Below are positions 38,146-47,979 of a DNA stretch of 56,730 nucleotides, piece after piece. The stretch lies in NCBI GenBank assembly GCA_018436855.1, contig JAHDKO010000012.1:1-56730 (forward strand), read 5' to 3'. The stretch is from Deltaproteobacteria bacterium. Lineage in GTDB: Bacteria > Desulfobacterota > Desulfomonilia > UBA1062. The notes beneath the pieces were generated by a model. That model saw only the letters and a list, made by a program, of their open reading frames with translations, made no database searches and was not told the origin of the DNA. Made by a program: the position numbers and the translations under genes. The number at the start of each line of letters is the position of its first letter. Position 1 is the first letter of the stretch.

Positions 38146-38463
38146 TCACAGCCTCGGGCCGAGCCTCTTCTGCAGCTCCCGGGCCAGGTCTTCGAGGATC
38201 TCGTCGAACTGCCTCCTCATGTCGATCATGTTCTGGCGCATCCACAGGATAACCTCTACCCCGGGAAGGTTGATATCCATATCCTCCATAAGGACCCTGG
38301 CCACCCGGATCTTATCGATCTCCCGGCTCGGAAGCAGTTTTTCCCTCCCGGTGTCATCCGTGGTCAGGGTGATGACATCTTCCCGCTCGAGCGTGGTGAT
38401 GAAATCTTCGTCGATGTGCAGAACCTCGATCACCTCTGTAAGGGTCCAGACATCCTTCTCCAT
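38146..38463 (-). CDS. CbpM/MerR-like chaperone modulator
   Basis: A 105-residue protein: an N-terminal winged-helix-like part (MEKDVWTLTEVIEVLHIDED) and a helical C-terminus (VILWMRQNMIDMRRQFDEIL). This architecture matches the CbpM family, which binds J-domain proteins and restrains their action. Usually the gene sits next to cbpA/dnaJ; here the only J-protein gene in the window is 18 kb away. A MerR-type DNA-binding role is the alternative. Confidence 0.7.
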   Translation of the reverse strand: MEKDVWTLTEVIEVLHIDEDFITTLEREDVITLTTDDTGREKLLPSREIDKIRVARVLMEDMDINLPGVEVILWMRQNMIDMRRQFDEILEDLARELQKRLGPRL

Positions 38464-38738
38464 ACCCTTTTCTCCCGTACGACCGCGGGGCTCGCGTTCC
38501 CGTGTCCTGAAACGCAGCCGGATCCGTCGACAACCTAACGGTCAAGTCCTCATAAAGAGATACTGGGAATGAGTATGCGAATCAAGAGGGAGACGGCAAG
38601 CCGGATGCCGGGGCGGCTGTTGCATGTACGATGCTGTCCTTGCAGGATAGTGTTTGATGGATGCCATATTCCTTGGCGAGCTCGTTATCGTGCTCGCCTG
38701 CCTGCAGTAGGGAGGCGCGGAAGACGCCTCAGGGAGCT

Positions 38739-39050
38739 TCAGGAAAACCTGATTCCCGCCCCGTAGCGGCGGCCGCGTGCTGCAGAGAGTGCCCTGCACC
38801 ATCTGATGACGCCGGTGCTGTCGTTGACCTCGCTGCACCCGAATTCTCCGGTGGCCGCCTCCAGGAGATGGATCCGGATCTTTTCACCCGGCCTCATGCA
38901 ACAGTCGCACTCGATGTAAACCCCGTTCTCACAGGCATTACAGATGGTCGCCTCGAAATAGTCAACACCCCGGCAGGTGAGGCACTTGAGCTCCAGGGGA
39001 ATACGTCCTGTGGCTCGCTTCTGTGTTTCTTTTCTATCTTCACGCGGCAT
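38739..39050 (-). CDS. Cysteine-rich PilZ-like domain protein
   Basis: A 103-residue protein when started at ATG 39050 (GGGGAG 7 nt upstream; an ATG six codons earlier is poorer). It resembles the PilZ protein encoded at 42603-43115: the RIPLELKC start, the ATICNACENGVYIECD strand (PilZ D/N-x-S-x-x-G position) and the YGAGIRF end. It has about nine Cys residues, several in pairs (CLTC, CNAC, CDCC), so metal or redox binding is possible. The c-di-GMP RxxxR motif is only weakly matched (KRATGR), so nucleotide binding is uncertain. Confidence 0.65.
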   Translation of the reverse strand: MPREDRKETQKRATGRIPLELKCLTCRGVDYFEATICNACENGVYIECDCCMRPGEKIRIHLLEAATGEFGCSEVNDSTGVIRWCRALSAARGRRYGAGIRFS

Positions 39051-39193
39051 TGTCGCTCTCCCCGGCATGAAACCCCGGACACCGCGTCTGCTGAAGACGG
39101 GTGCATCGTTCTATGAATTATAGTAAAGGAGGATCCGCAGCTGTCAAACCGAATCGGCCGGTGTCGACAATTATCCCGCCGGTCCTTCGATCC

Positions 39194-39913
39194 TCACCAC
39201 ACGAGAAGCCTCACCGCCACCAGGAAGAGAAAGCCCGCAACGAACATCCGGAAATAGTCCTGAGGCAGCCTGTCCAGGAACTTCCGGGCGAGATAAGCGC
39301 CCCCGAACGAGACAGGGATGCACAGGACAAGGGCTGCGAGCAGGGTGTTCCCGAGCTCGACGCCGCCCATCAGATAACCGGAAACCCTCGTTATGTCTAT
39401 GAAGAAGGCGATGATCCCCGAGGTGAAGATATAGACATCCTTGGGCAGGTCGAACGCGGCGAGAAAGGCCCCCCGCACCGCCCCCCCCACCCCGAAGAGC
39501 CCGGCCGACAGTCCGGACAGGGCGCCTCCCGTCACGGCTGTCACCTGATTCCTCGGCAGGGCCCACTTCCGGTTGGTGAACAGGAATCCCACATAGATCA
39601 GCAGAAAGAGGCCCAGGATTCTCTCCAGGGGAAGATCCCTTACTTCCAGCGCCAGGGCAGCGCCCGCGAAGCTCGCCGCGATCCCCGGGATTCCGAAAGC
39701 CAGAATGAGCCTCCATGCTGTTCCTTTCCGGAAGAGGAGCATCTTCCAGACATCGCCGAAGAGGTGAATGACCCCGACAAACAGAAGCGTGACCGGCAGG
39801 GGAGTGAAAACCGCGAGCACCGGGACCATGATGGTCGACGTTCCGAATCCTGTGGAGGTTCCAACAGCCGAGGCTATCAGGGTCAGAACAACGAGCAGAA
39901 CGATCTCCGTCAT
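39194..39913 (-). CDS. TauE/SafE-family anion permease
   Basis: A 239-residue protein when started at ATG 39913 (GGGAGG 7 nt upstream). It has seven to eight hydrophobic segments, with the family's duplicated motif: GTSTGFGTSTIMVPVLAVF in the first half and GGALSGLSAGLFGVGGAVRG in the second. Family members export sulfite, sulfoacetate or related sulfur anions; the substrate here is unknown. Stand-alone gene between a PilZ-like gene and a kinase gene. Confidence 0.9.
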   Translation of the reverse strand: MTEIVLLVVLTLIASAVGTSTGFGTSTIMVPVLAVFTPLPVTLLFVGVIHLFGDVWKMLLFRKGTAWRLILAFGIPGIAASFAGAALALEVRDLPLERILGLFLLIYVGFLFTNRKWALPRNQVTAVTGGALSGLSAGLFGVGGAVRGAFLAAFDLPKDVYIFTSGIIAFFIDITRVSGYLMGGVELGNTLLAALVLCIPVSFGGAYLARKFLDRLPQDYFRMFVAGFLFLVAVRLLVW

Positions 39914-40068
39914 ACCGGCGCCTCCCTGAAAATGAACCCTTACCCTATACGCCCGCACACACGCGCTGCCTGCCGCCTATCCTGTCCGGAGAAACGCGCC
40001 TCGTCAAAACATCACCCGGCACCGGCTGCGCGTCTGCCGGAGTAAGCGGCTCTCACGCACGACGCGGT

Positions 40069-42438
40069 TCAGCCGCCCCGGGCTCGCTCTCCGGCATCAC
40101 TTTTTCGTGCGGGAAGCAGAACGGAAACGGTGGTGCCTCTGCCGGGCCTGCTCCATGCGGTGATCGCGCCCTGGTGGTCCATGACGATCCCGCGTACGAC
40201 GGCCAGCCCCATCCCACTGCCTCCGGCCCGTTTCCTGGTGGTGAAAAGCGGCTCGAAGGCATATTTCAGTGTCTCCTCGTCCATGCCCTCTCCGGTATCG
40301 CGCACCATGATGCGGACATACACACCCGGGCTGAGGCGGGGTGTGATCTGCGCGGCATCTTCTTCACCCAGGGTGGTCCTGCTCACGCTCACATCCAGCA
40401 GACCCCCCTCTGCCCGCATGGCATGTCCGGCGTTTTCGCCAAGATTCACGAGCACCTGTCTGATCTGGTCGGGATCGGCCATGACTCGGGGCAACCCCTC
40501 CTTGATCTGTTTCTGTATTTCGATGGTGCTGGGCAGCGCCGACCTCAGGAAGGAGACTGCATCCGTCACAACGGATGACACATCCACAGGCCTTTTCTCC
40601 CGGGTGTGTCTCCGGCTGAAGTTGACGATCCTTCTCACCAGGTCATTGCCCAGAAGGGCCGCCTGTTTCGTTTCCTCCAGCATGGGACGAACAGGCGAAT
40701 CCTCGTCGAGATCGGTGAGGGCGGTTTCCATGTTGAGGACGACCGGAGTGAAGATGTTCTTGAGCTCGTGGGCGATACCCCCTGCCAGCCTGCCCACGGC
40801 CTCCATCTTCTGAATCTCGATCATCTGCTCGTGGAGCCGCGCCTCCCGGGTCATGTCGTGCACCACGGCCACATAGTTGATCACCTCTCCGTCATCGTCC
40901 CATACGGGCGACACGGTCAGATCCACCTCCATAACCGCTCCCGACTTCCGCCTTCTCTTCCGGTGGCCGGTCCATGGTTCCTGCTCATGGATTATCCGGG
41001 CCAGGATGTCCCGGTAATCATCACCCATGAAATACTCGCCCAGAGAGGCTATGTGCCTGCCGACCAGCTCGTCCCGGTGATAACCGCTGAATCTTTCAAA
41101 GGCCGGGTTCACATACTCGATGACCAGCTCCGGGTTGATCAGCACGATGCCCTCCCCTGCCTGCTCAACGGCGGAGGCGAGGCGGGTGGTGTCGTACCTC
41201 ATCTTCTTCTCCAGCCTTGCGTGGGCCTCCCTGAGCTGTTCCTGCGCATCTTTCAGCTCGGTGATGTCGCTGAAGATGACGAATGCGCCCCCGGGTTCGT
41301 CCCCTCCGGGCAAAAACCGGGGAATAGTATCCACCGAGACCCACCGCTGTTGTTCGAGCCGGGGATGGCGGAAGCGTATGATCCAGTTCCTGAGAGGGTT
41401 TTCCGTCCCGAGCGCCTGAACCGGGAGCGGGTTCTTCAGACACTGGAGGTCTTCTTCGCAATGGAATTCAGGGAGCCGGGCAAAAATCTCGTGCAGGCTC
41501 AGGCCGCACATCTCCCGCAGCTCCAGACCCGTGATCTCCTCTGCGGCCGGGTTCGCGGCCACGACCCTGTTTCCCTGGTCGAACTCCACGACCCCCTGGT
41601 TCATGGTGTCGTGGAGAAGCCGGTAGCGCTCCTCGGAATCCCTCAGGGCGTTCAGGGTCTCCTTGAGCTCCGTGATGTTCTGCAGAACAATATTGACCCC
41701 TGCCGTCTTTCCCTCACTGTCCGGTACGGGGAGGTAGTGGCTGATCCATGTGCGGGCAGGCCCTCCGTAGGTTCCGGGGGGAGACTCGAGCTCCACGCCG
41801 AACCGCGGCCGACCCGATTCCACGACCGAGCGCGAGACCTGCTCTATCCGGTGTGCAAACACGGGCACGACCTCTCTCAACGGGCGGCCCGCGATTTCCG
41901 CGGCGGAAGAGCCGAACATCGCGGCGAGAGACCCATTGATCATCGCCACGTGCATTTCCGTATCGAGGATGCACATCCCCACGGGCAGAGAGTCGTAGAT
42001 TCCCTCCAGGGCCAGCCTCGCCCTCCTCTCCTCATTGCAGGCCTTTTCCTCGGTATTCTTCCTGACCGTGACATCCTCGAGAAAGAGATCAACGTCCTTT
42101 CCCCGGCGCAGGCACCGGTAGGAGATCCAGCGGGGGGAAGGCCCCTGCCAGAGAAATTCTCCCGTGACCGGGGCGGATCCTCTCAGGGCCTGTCGGCATC
42201 CTTCGAGAATCCTTCCGGCGAGCATGCCGGGGACCTCGCGATCAAAGGGTCTGTCTTGAAGCTCGTGCCTTGTCTTCTGCAACAAACCGGCGGCCCTGTC
42301 GCTCACATGGGTGATCAGAAAGCCGCTGTCCAGACGGACAGTCCCGATGCCCAGAGCATCCAGAACCTCTTCTGCACCTGATGTCGCGTGCAGGGCCTTG
42401 TGTGTTCCTCGCTTCCCCTGTTCCTCTGTTGTCTGCAT
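40069..42438 (-). CDS. Multi-PAS sensor histidine kinase (soluble)
   Basis: A 789-residue protein with no membrane segment. Four PAS-type domains lie at about 20-128, 140-258, 267-397 and 417-532 (PAC ends such as DITELKD and DMTREA). The HisKA helix carries His557 (GGIAHELKNIFTPVV) and the ATPase domain carries NLGENAGHA, DTGEGMDEE and GGSGMGLAVVRG. No receiver or HPt is attached, so it needs a separate response regulator, and none is adjacent. The kinase type (HELKN) resembles NtrB/deltaproteobacterial orphan kinases. It likely senses a cytoplasmic ligand or redox signal through PAS. Confidence 0.94.
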   Translation of the reverse strand: MQTTEEQGKRGTHKALHATSGAEEVLDALGIGTVRLDSGFLITHVSDRAAGLLQKTRHELQDRPFDREVPGMLAGRILEGCRQALRGSAPVTGEFLWQGPSPRWISYRCLRRGKDVDLFLEDVTVRKNTEEKACNEERRARLALEGIYDSLPVGMCILDTEMHVAMINGSLAAMFGSSAAEIAGRPLREVVPVFAHRIEQVSRSVVESGRPRFGVELESPPGTYGGPARTWISHYLPVPDSEGKTAGVNIVLQNITELKETLNALRDSEERYRLLHDTMNQGVVEFDQGNRVVAANPAAEEITGLELREMCGLSLHEIFARLPEFHCEEDLQCLKNPLPVQALGTENPLRNWIIRFRHPRLEQQRWVSVDTIPRFLPGGDEPGGAFVIFSDITELKDAQEQLREAHARLEKKMRYDTTRLASAVEQAGEGIVLINPELVIEYVNPAFERFSGYHRDELVGRHIASLGEYFMGDDYRDILARIIHEQEPWTGHRKRRRKSGAVMEVDLTVSPVWDDDGEVINYVAVVHDMTREARLHEQMIEIQKMEAVGRLAGGIAHELKNIFTPVVLNMETALTDLDEDSPVRPMLEETKQAALLGNDLVRRIVNFSRRHTREKRPVDVSSVVTDAVSFLRSALPSTIEIQKQIKEGLPRVMADPDQIRQVLVNLGENAGHAMRAEGGLLDVSVSRTTLGEEDAAQITPRLSPGVYVRIMVRDTGEGMDEETLKYAFEPLFTTRKRAGGSGMGLAVVRGIVMDHQGAITAWSRPGRGTTVSVLLPARKSDAGERARGG

Positions 42439-42602
42439 GGTCCCGCCATGAGTGAACCGGTTGTCCCCGTATATGCGCTCCGCAAACCCGGCTTCTTTTC
42501 AGCCGCCCATCTCACCCATGCCGCGCGGGTGACACCCTCCTGCTGGGCGCGGCAAGGTCACGGACAGCCGACAAGCAGTTTTCACAAAGGCTCAGGAGCC
42601 GG

Positions 42603-43115
42603 TCACAGGACATTCCCGATAAGATACCGTGCCGTTACCCGATAGATCGTCTCCGGGTATTTTTCGAGACATCTCCGGCAAGCCCGGCACAGCCAGACGG
42701 GCCCCTGCCGACGCGCGTCCCACAGGCTGATCGTCTCACCGCACATATCGCACTGACACACGATGCCCGGACCTTCCTCGATCATTTCTCCGGGCGAGGG
42801 TGGAAAATAAAACCTGACACCTGCTCCATAGAGACGGTGTCTCCCGATCTTGCGCTGTCTGGACCACCGGATCGTGCCGTTGGAGTCGTAGAGATGAACA
42901 CACTCCAGGACCCTGGGCACCTCCTGGATGAGACGGATATGCACCGGTTCCCCCGCCCGGAGTTCCTGGTCTGTTTCCAGATAGATCCCCTCTTCGGATA
43001 CGTTATAGAGCGTTGCCTCGCAGGGAAAGACTCTGCCGCGGGCTGTGCATTCCAGCTCAAGGGGAATCCTGCAGTCCATCCTTTTATGTGTCCGGTGTTC
43101 GCTGATCTGTCCCAT
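42603..43115 (-). CDS. PilZ domain protein with C-terminal zinc-ribbon
   Basis: A 170-residue protein from ATG 43115 (AGGAG 6 nt upstream; ATG 43118 is adjacent). The PilZ part (about 8-110) has RTHKRMDCRIPLELEC, NVSEEGIYLETD and YGAGVRF. The arginine motif and the N-x-S-x-x-G motif are near the c-di-GMP consensus. The C-terminal 60 residues carry paired cysteines (CQCDMC and CRACRRC) that look like a zinc ribbon. A c-di-GMP-responsive adaptor is the best guess. It lies directly upstream of the multi-PAS kinase gene on the same strand and may act with it. Confidence 0.75.
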   Translation of the reverse strand: MGQISEHRTHKRMDCRIPLELECTARGRVFPCEATLYNVSEEGIYLETDQELRAGEPVHIRLIQEVPRVLECVHLYDSNGTIRWSRQRKIGRHRLYGAGVRFYFPPSPGEMIEEGPGIVCQCDMCGETISLWDARRQGPVWLCRACRRCLEKYPETIYRVTARYLIGNVL

Positions 43116-43325
43116 CATGTGCTCCTATCTTCTCTCGATGCTGCGGCCCCTTTTGTGAATGCACGGATCTGTCTCCTTAAAACGCATAGGATTGTAGTAT
43201 GGACGGGATTCGGCAAATCAAGGGGCAAAGTGGAAAAATATTTCTCCTGTGTGCTCCCGCGCACGGCCTGTATACACCCGGGTGCGTCCTGACCCGGCCG
43301 AACTCTTGTGGGTACAGGAGGAACG

Positions 43326-44090
43326 CTACTCTGCGGCGGCCTTGAACAGGGCGCCCGATATCATGGGCCAGTTGCTGTTCATGATCATGTAGCGGGGGAG
43401 CTCGTAGGGGTCCTGATTCGAGCCCAGGGGAGCGAGAACACGGCCCCACCGGATGGTGAACGCGCACTCGTAGCCCTCTTCCTTGAGCAGTCTCTTGGCA
43501 ATGTCCGAGCGGACTCCGCTCGGATAGACGAACGAGGTCACCTCCACGCCCAGCCTCTCTTCCAGGGTCTGCTTCGAGAGCCGGATCTCCTTGACAAAGG
43601 CCTGACTGTCCTCTTCGTAAAACTTCCGGCTCAGGAGCAGGTGATAGTAGCCGTGCCCGGCGATCTCGCATCCGGCCCGGGAGAGCTCTGTGAGCTGGTC
43701 CCAGGTCAGCGCATAGGATTTTTTGCCGATGACGTTCGGATAGATGCCCAGAACAGGCCTGATGCCCCGCGGCTCGAACACCTGGCGATAGGCCTGGTAC
43801 ACGCTCTGGTTGCCGTCGTCCACGACGACGAGCACGTTCTTCCTGCCCGTGATCGTCCCCTCGCGCAGATCTGCGTAGGTCACGAAGCGGAATCCCTTGC
43901 CCGCGAGTTCGTCCATCTGCGAACCGAGGTCCTTTAGAGAGACATCGTAGTCGAACCGCCCGTTGCCGTGGAATGAATGGTAGCACAGGACGAATACCTG
44001 ATCGTCTGCTGCGCGGGCCTCGGCCCATCCGTCAATGCCGAAGAGGATCATCAGCATCACTGCCCAGAAACACGTACGCGTCTTCTTCAT
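43326..44090 (-). CDS. Exported polysaccharide-deacetylase-like protein (NodB fold)
   Basis: A 254-residue protein with a signal peptide (residues 1-28, cut near ARAADD). NodB-like motifs: motif 1 VVVDDGNQ (usual TFDDG), motif 2 GHGYYHLLLS (usual HS/TxxH) and motif 3 FVYPSG (usual F-A-Y-P-x-G). The metal-binding Asp-His-His set is therefore present in variant form. Such enzymes remove acetyl groups from cell-wall or exopolysaccharide sugars in the periplasm. No glycan-synthesis genes are adjacent. Confidence 0.85.
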   Translation of the reverse strand: MKKTRTCFWAVMLMILFGIDGWAEARAADDQVFVLCYHSFHGNGRFDYDVSLKDLGSQMDELAGKGFRFVTYADLREGTITGRKNVLVVVDDGNQSVYQAYRQVFEPRGIRPVLGIYPNVIGKKSYALTWDQLTELSRAGCEIAGHGYYHLLLSRKFYEEDSQAFVKEIRLSKQTLEERLGVEVTSFVYPSGVRSDIAKRLLKEEGYECAFTIRWGRVLAPLGSNQDPYELPRYMIMNSNWPMISGALFKAAAE

Positions 44091-44342
44091 GGCGAAAAAC
44101 TCCGATACATGGTGAAGAGCTCCGGTCCGGCCGCAGCCTTCACATGCCCATCATATATCCGAACCCGGGCGGCTCCGCCAGATAAAATTCTTCAGCCCTT
44201 GCCGTACAAGATTTCACGTACACCCCTTCCACGCGTCAGCCTCAAGGAGATCACAGGTCCTGCCGCTTCAGGTACATGCCATTGATCAGGCCTTCCGGGG
44301 CGATCTGCGGTGAATCGAGCCATCAGAGAAATTGAGGGAATA

Positions 44343-45707
44343 TCAGGGGATATCCCGATACCGCACCCTCGACCACTCCTGCGCAGCGGCCTGCACCGGA
44401 TCCCACGGGCCGCTCAGGGGCGGGGTATAGGAAAGATCGAGGCCGCTTATCCCCTCGACGGACATCTCATGGTACACCGCTGCTGCCAGGACATCGATTC
44501 TCTTGGATATCTCGCTGCCGTACGGGCCGAGGATCTGGGCGCCGAGCAGTCGCCCGGTCTCCCGGTCGCCCGTGATCCGGATGTTGAGCCGTCCTGCGCC
44601 GGGGTAGTACGCCTTGTGGTCCCATGCGGCATATCCGATCGTCAGGGGTGCAAACCCGGCGGCTTGTGCCTCTGAGTCGCGCAATCCGGTCCGCGCGGCA
44701 ACCAGGTCGAAGATCTTCACCGCCTGGGTGCCGAGCGAGCCCGGAAACACCGCGTCACCGCCGGCAGCGTTCTCGCCTGCCGTATATCCCTGCTTGTGCG
44801 CGGTGGTTCCCAGCGGCAGGTATTGGTATTGTCCGAGCACGCGGTGCCATGTCTGCACGCAGTCGCCGGCCGCAAAGACATGCGGCACGCTGGTCTGCAT
44901 CCTCCTGTTCACCCGTATGGCCCCGAAGTCGCCGATCTCGACACCGGCCGAAGCCGCCAGGTCCGTGTTCGGCCTTGCCCCGGCCGCCACGAGCACCAGG
45001 TCGGCATCCAGGGAGAAGCCCTGATCGCCGGTCACCCTCAGGCGTTCTCCGATGGGCTCAACCGCCCTCACCGGCATCCCGGTCCCCACCCGCACGCCGT
45101 GGCGCTCCAGGCCCTCGCGCACCTGAACCCCCAGCTCGGGATCGACCGTGCTGAGGATGGTGTCCGCATACTCGACCACGGTCACGCGCATGCCCCGGCG
45201 CGTGAAGGCATCGGCCATCTCCAGGCCGATATACCCGCCGCCGATGATTGCCGCATGCACAGGCCTGTTTTCCTCCAGAAAGGTCTTCAGCGCGATGCTG
45301 TCTTGGACCCACCGGAGAAAAAACACCCCGGGCTGGTCAATGCCCTGGATATCCGGCCTTACGGACATTGCACCCGTTCCGATGACGAGATCGTCATAGC
45401 GGAGTGGAACCGTGCGTCCCTCCGGCGAGATCACCAGGACGATCCGCCGGTCCGGGTCGATCGCCTCGGCCCGGTGCCCGAGCAGGAGCCGGATGCCGCT
45501 CTGCTCGATCTCCGGGACGCTCCGGTGCGCCAGCATGCGCCAGTCCGGCGTCTCGCCGCTGATGTAAAAGGGGAGCCCGCAGATACTGAAGTTGGGGAAC
45601 TTATCGGCGACGACCATGGTGACCTCGAGGCGCGGATCGATCTCCCGGGCCCTCAGGCCCGCGCTGACACCGGCATCGCTGCCGCCGATGATCAAAAGTC
45701 TTTTCAT
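44343..45707 (-). CDS. CoA-disulfide-reductase-like flavoprotein (NADH/persulfide oxidoreductase family)
   Basis: A 454-residue protein started at ATG 45707. It has an FAD-binding N-terminus (LLIIGGSDAGVSAGLRA), the single redox Cys43 in NFSICGLPFYISG exactly as in CoA-disulfide reductases/NADH oxidases, an NAD(P)H Rossmann motif (AIIGGGYIGLEMADAF), the second FAD motif (VFAAGDC) and a C-terminal dimer domain. Related enzymes reduce CoA disulfide, CoA persulfide or polysulfide, or O2. It sits at the edge of the arsenic/redox island on the same strand, next to a Usp gene, and may share its thiol-redox theme. The substrate is not fixed by sequence. Confidence 0.88.
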   Translation of the reverse strand: MKRLLIIGGSDAGVSAGLRAREIDPRLEVTMVVADKFPNFSICGLPFYISGETPDWRMLAHRSVPEIEQSGIRLLLGHRAEAIDPDRRIVLVISPEGRTVPLRYDDLVIGTGAMSVRPDIQGIDQPGVFFLRWVQDSIALKTFLEENRPVHAAIIGGGYIGLEMADAFTRRGMRVTVVEYADTILSTVDPELGVQVREGLERHGVRVGTGMPVRAVEPIGERLRVTGDQGFSLDADLVLVAAGARPNTDLAASAGVEIGDFGAIRVNRRMQTSVPHVFAAGDCVQTWHRVLGQYQYLPLGTTAHKQGYTAGENAAGGDAVFPGSLGTQAVKIFDLVAARTGLRDSEAQAAGFAPLTIGYAAWDHKAYYPGAGRLNIRITGDRETGRLLGAQILGPYGSEISKRIDVLAAAVYHEMSVEGISGLDLSYTPPLSGPWDPVQAAAQEWSRVRYRDIP

Positions 45708-45845
45708 ACTATCACCATGTTCGCATCCGGCCCTGCAATACGCCCCGGGAAGAGCGCCCGCCACCGGCATGCATTCTCACTTCGACCGGTACAGAGGAGA
45801 GAACCATCAGGACACGATGGCAATAGCAGGAGACATGCACGGTTG

Positions 45846-46718
45846 TCAGGTCCTTGCCGGCACCAGGAGCAGCGGGACCTCGGTTCGTCTCGACACGGAG
45901 TGGCTCACGCTTCCGAGAAAGATCTCTCCGATATAGCCTCTGCCCTGGCTGCCCATGACCGTGAGCGAGATGTCGCCGCGTTTGAGCCGGGAGAGGATCT
46001 CCTGCTTGGGCGAGCCATAGGCCAGCTCGATCCTTACATCGCGCACCCCTGCTTCTTCGAGCTCTGTCTTGAGCCGCTCCATCCGCCCGGTGTCGATCCG
46101 GTTGAACTCTTCGAGACGGTTTTGCAGATGCGGGTAGATCCTCGCCCTGTCCTGCACATGGAACAGGGTGATCGTCCTCGCCCCGGATCTGCCGATCTCC
46201 TTCACGTAGTCGAAGGCGAGCTCGGCGTTGTCCGAAAAATCGGTGGGAAAGAGCACGTGATCGAGCGGCCTGCACTCGGTCTCCACGCACACGGTCCGGC
46301 CCTCTTCGCACCTCATCTTCAGATACAGGATCAGAACCGGCCTGGTTGCGCTGTGCATCACCGCCGCCGCGGTTCCGCCCAGCAGCAGCTCGCCCGCCAG
46401 GGTCCGGCTCTGCGATCCGACCACGATCATGGAGCAGTTCTTTTCTTCGGCGATGCGGTTGATCTCGATGTGCGGCAGGCCCAGGACCATCATGCCCTCT
46501 GTCTTGAAGCCCAAACCTTCGAGCGTCTTTTTCTGCTTTTCGAACAGGGGCCTGGAGAGCTCCATGATCTCGTTGCCGAGCGTGCCCACATCGCGGATAT
46601 TGAAGCAGTGGACCAGCACCGCCTCGCGGGTGCCCAGGCCCTTCCAGACGCCAAGGGTGCAGATCACCGCATCGGAAGCGTCGGTCAGGTCGGTTGCCGC
46701 CAGAATCTTCGAGAACAT
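45846..46718 (-). CDS. Universal stress protein, two tandem Usp domains
   Basis: A 290-residue protein with AAGGAG 8 nt before ATG 46718. Two Usp domains (about 1-140 and 150-290) each end with a nucleotide-binding loop of the G-x2-G-x9-G(S/T) kind: GSQSRTLAGELLLGG, and GSQGRGYIGEIFLGSVSHSV, which is the better match. Likely binds ATP in the second domain. It starts 23 nt after the acr3 stop on the same strand and may be part of the ArsR-Acr3 unit. Confidence 0.92.
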   Translation of the reverse strand: MFSKILAATDLTDASDAVICTLGVWKGLGTREAVLVHCFNIRDVGTLGNEIMELSRPLFEKQKKTLEGLGFKTEGMMVLGLPHIEINRIAEEKNCSMIVVGSQSRTLAGELLLGGTAAAVMHSATRPVLILYLKMRCEEGRTVCVETECRPLDHVLFPTDFSDNAELAFDYVKEIGRSGARTITLFHVQDRARIYPHLQNRLEEFNRIDTGRMERLKTELEEAGVRDVRIELAYGSPKQEILSRLKRGDISLTVMGSQGRGYIGEIFLGSVSHSVSRRTEVPLLLVPART

Positions 46719-46741
46719 GGCTTGTACTCCTTACTGTTGAA

Positions 46742-47941
46742 TTACGCGCTTCCCGCCTTTGGCTCAAACCAGCCTCGGGTCCGCAGGCAGATGTTCACCA
46801 GCATGAGCATGACCGGGACCTCGATGAGCACGCCCACCACGGTCGCCAGGGCCGCCCCCGACGACAGGCCGAAGATCATGGTCGAGGTCGCGATCGCCAC
46901 CTCGAAATGGTTCGACGCCCCGATCATGGCAGCAGGCGCCGCGTCGGCATAGGAGAGCCTGAGCAGCTTTGCCAGGAAATACCCGAACCAGAAGATCAGA
47001 TTGGTCTGGATGAAGAGCGGGATCGCGATCCACAGGATCGTCAGCGGGTTCGCGACGATCACGTCGCCCTTGAATGAAAACAGCAGGACCAGGGTGGCCA
47101 GAAGCGCGATGATCGTGATCGGGGTGAGCACGTGCAGAAACTTTTCCTCGAACCACAGGAGACCTTTGGTGGCGATGATCCATTTCCGGGAGAAATACCC
47201 CAGCACCAGCGGCAGGGCCACATAGATGCCGATGGAGAGAACCAGGGCCTGCCAGGGTACGGGGAGCCTGCCCACGCCGAGCAGAAAGCCGCCCAGCAGG
47301 CCGTAGAGCACGAGCATGGTGAGCGAGTTGATGGCCACCATCACGAGCGTCAGGCCGTCGTTGCCGCGGGCCAGATACCCCCAGACGAGCACCATGGCCG
47401 TGCACGGGGCGATGCCCAGCAGCACGCACCCGGCGAAGTAGCTCCTCCACAGGGGGATCTCGAGCATCTTGACGCCCTCGCTGAGCACCACCACCCCGGC
47501 CCCGTGCGCAGCCCCGACCGGCAGGTCCAGCCCGAAGGGCATCCTGACGAGGTCCGTGGCCTCAGGCCCGATAAAGCCCCGGAACAGAACCCCCAGGAAC
47601 AGCATGGCGATGGCATACATGGTGAACGGTTTGACCGCCCAGTTGATGAACAGCGTCAGCAGGACCGGCTTGCCGCTCCTGCCCGCCCGAATGACCGAGC
47701 CGAAGTCGATCTTGACCATGATGGGATACATCATGAGAAAGAGCGCGATGGCGATCGGGATCGACACCACCGGGGCCTCGCCCACGAAGATGGACATGCT
47801 GTCGAGCTCTTTCGCCAATCCGGGGGCGATCTTTCCCAGGATGATGCCTCCGATGATGCACAGCCCCACCCACAGGGTCAGGTACCGTTCGAACACGCTC
47901 TTCATTCTCCGGTCGCCGTACTGGTGCGCCTCATTACCCAT
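46742..47941 (-). CDS. acr3: Arsenite efflux transporter, ACR3 family
   Basis: A 399-residue ten-segment membrane protein exporting arsenite by proton exchange. The essential Cys of the family is Cys180 in [19 protein letters not shown], and the second signature is [18 protein letters not shown] lies 6 nt before ATG 47941. About 30 residues between the fourth segment and the Cys motif ([17 protein letters not shown] and following) look longer than in the usual ACR3, perhaps an insertion in a periplasmic loop. It is directly downstream of the ArsR gene, the usual arrangement, and should be derepressed by As(III). Confidence 0.95.
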   Translation of the reverse strand: MGNEAHQYGDRRMKSVFERYLTLWVGLCIIGGIILGKIAPGLAKELDSMSIFVGEAPVVSIPIAIALFLMMYPIMVKIDFGSVIRAGRSGKPVLLTLFINWAVKPFTMYAIAMLFLGVLFRGFIGPEATDLVRMPFGLDLPVGAAHGAGVVVLSEGVKMLEIPLWRSYFAGCVLLGIAPCTAMVLVWGYLARGNDGLTLVMVAINSLTMLVLYGLLGGFLLGVGRLPVPWQALVLSIGIYVALPLVLGYFSRKWIIATKGLLWFEEKFLHVLTPITIIALLATLVLLFSFKGDVIVANPLTILWIAIPLFIQTNLIFWFGYFLAKLLRLSYADAAPAAMIGASNHFEVAIATSTMIFGLSSGAALATVVGVLIEVPVMLMLVNICLRTRGWFEPKAGSA

Positions 47942-47979
47942 ATGCGTCTCCTGTTCAGCTCAGCACGTGTTCGACCGCC

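Noticed and set aside
40606..42381. 591-codon plus-strand open frame opposite the multi-PAS kinase
   Set aside because: The minus-strand kinase has all catalytic motifs; this frame is its shadow.
44796..46952. 718-codon plus-strand open frame over the flavoprotein, Usp and acr3 genes
   Set aside because: It crosses three real minus-strand genes and has no domain features.
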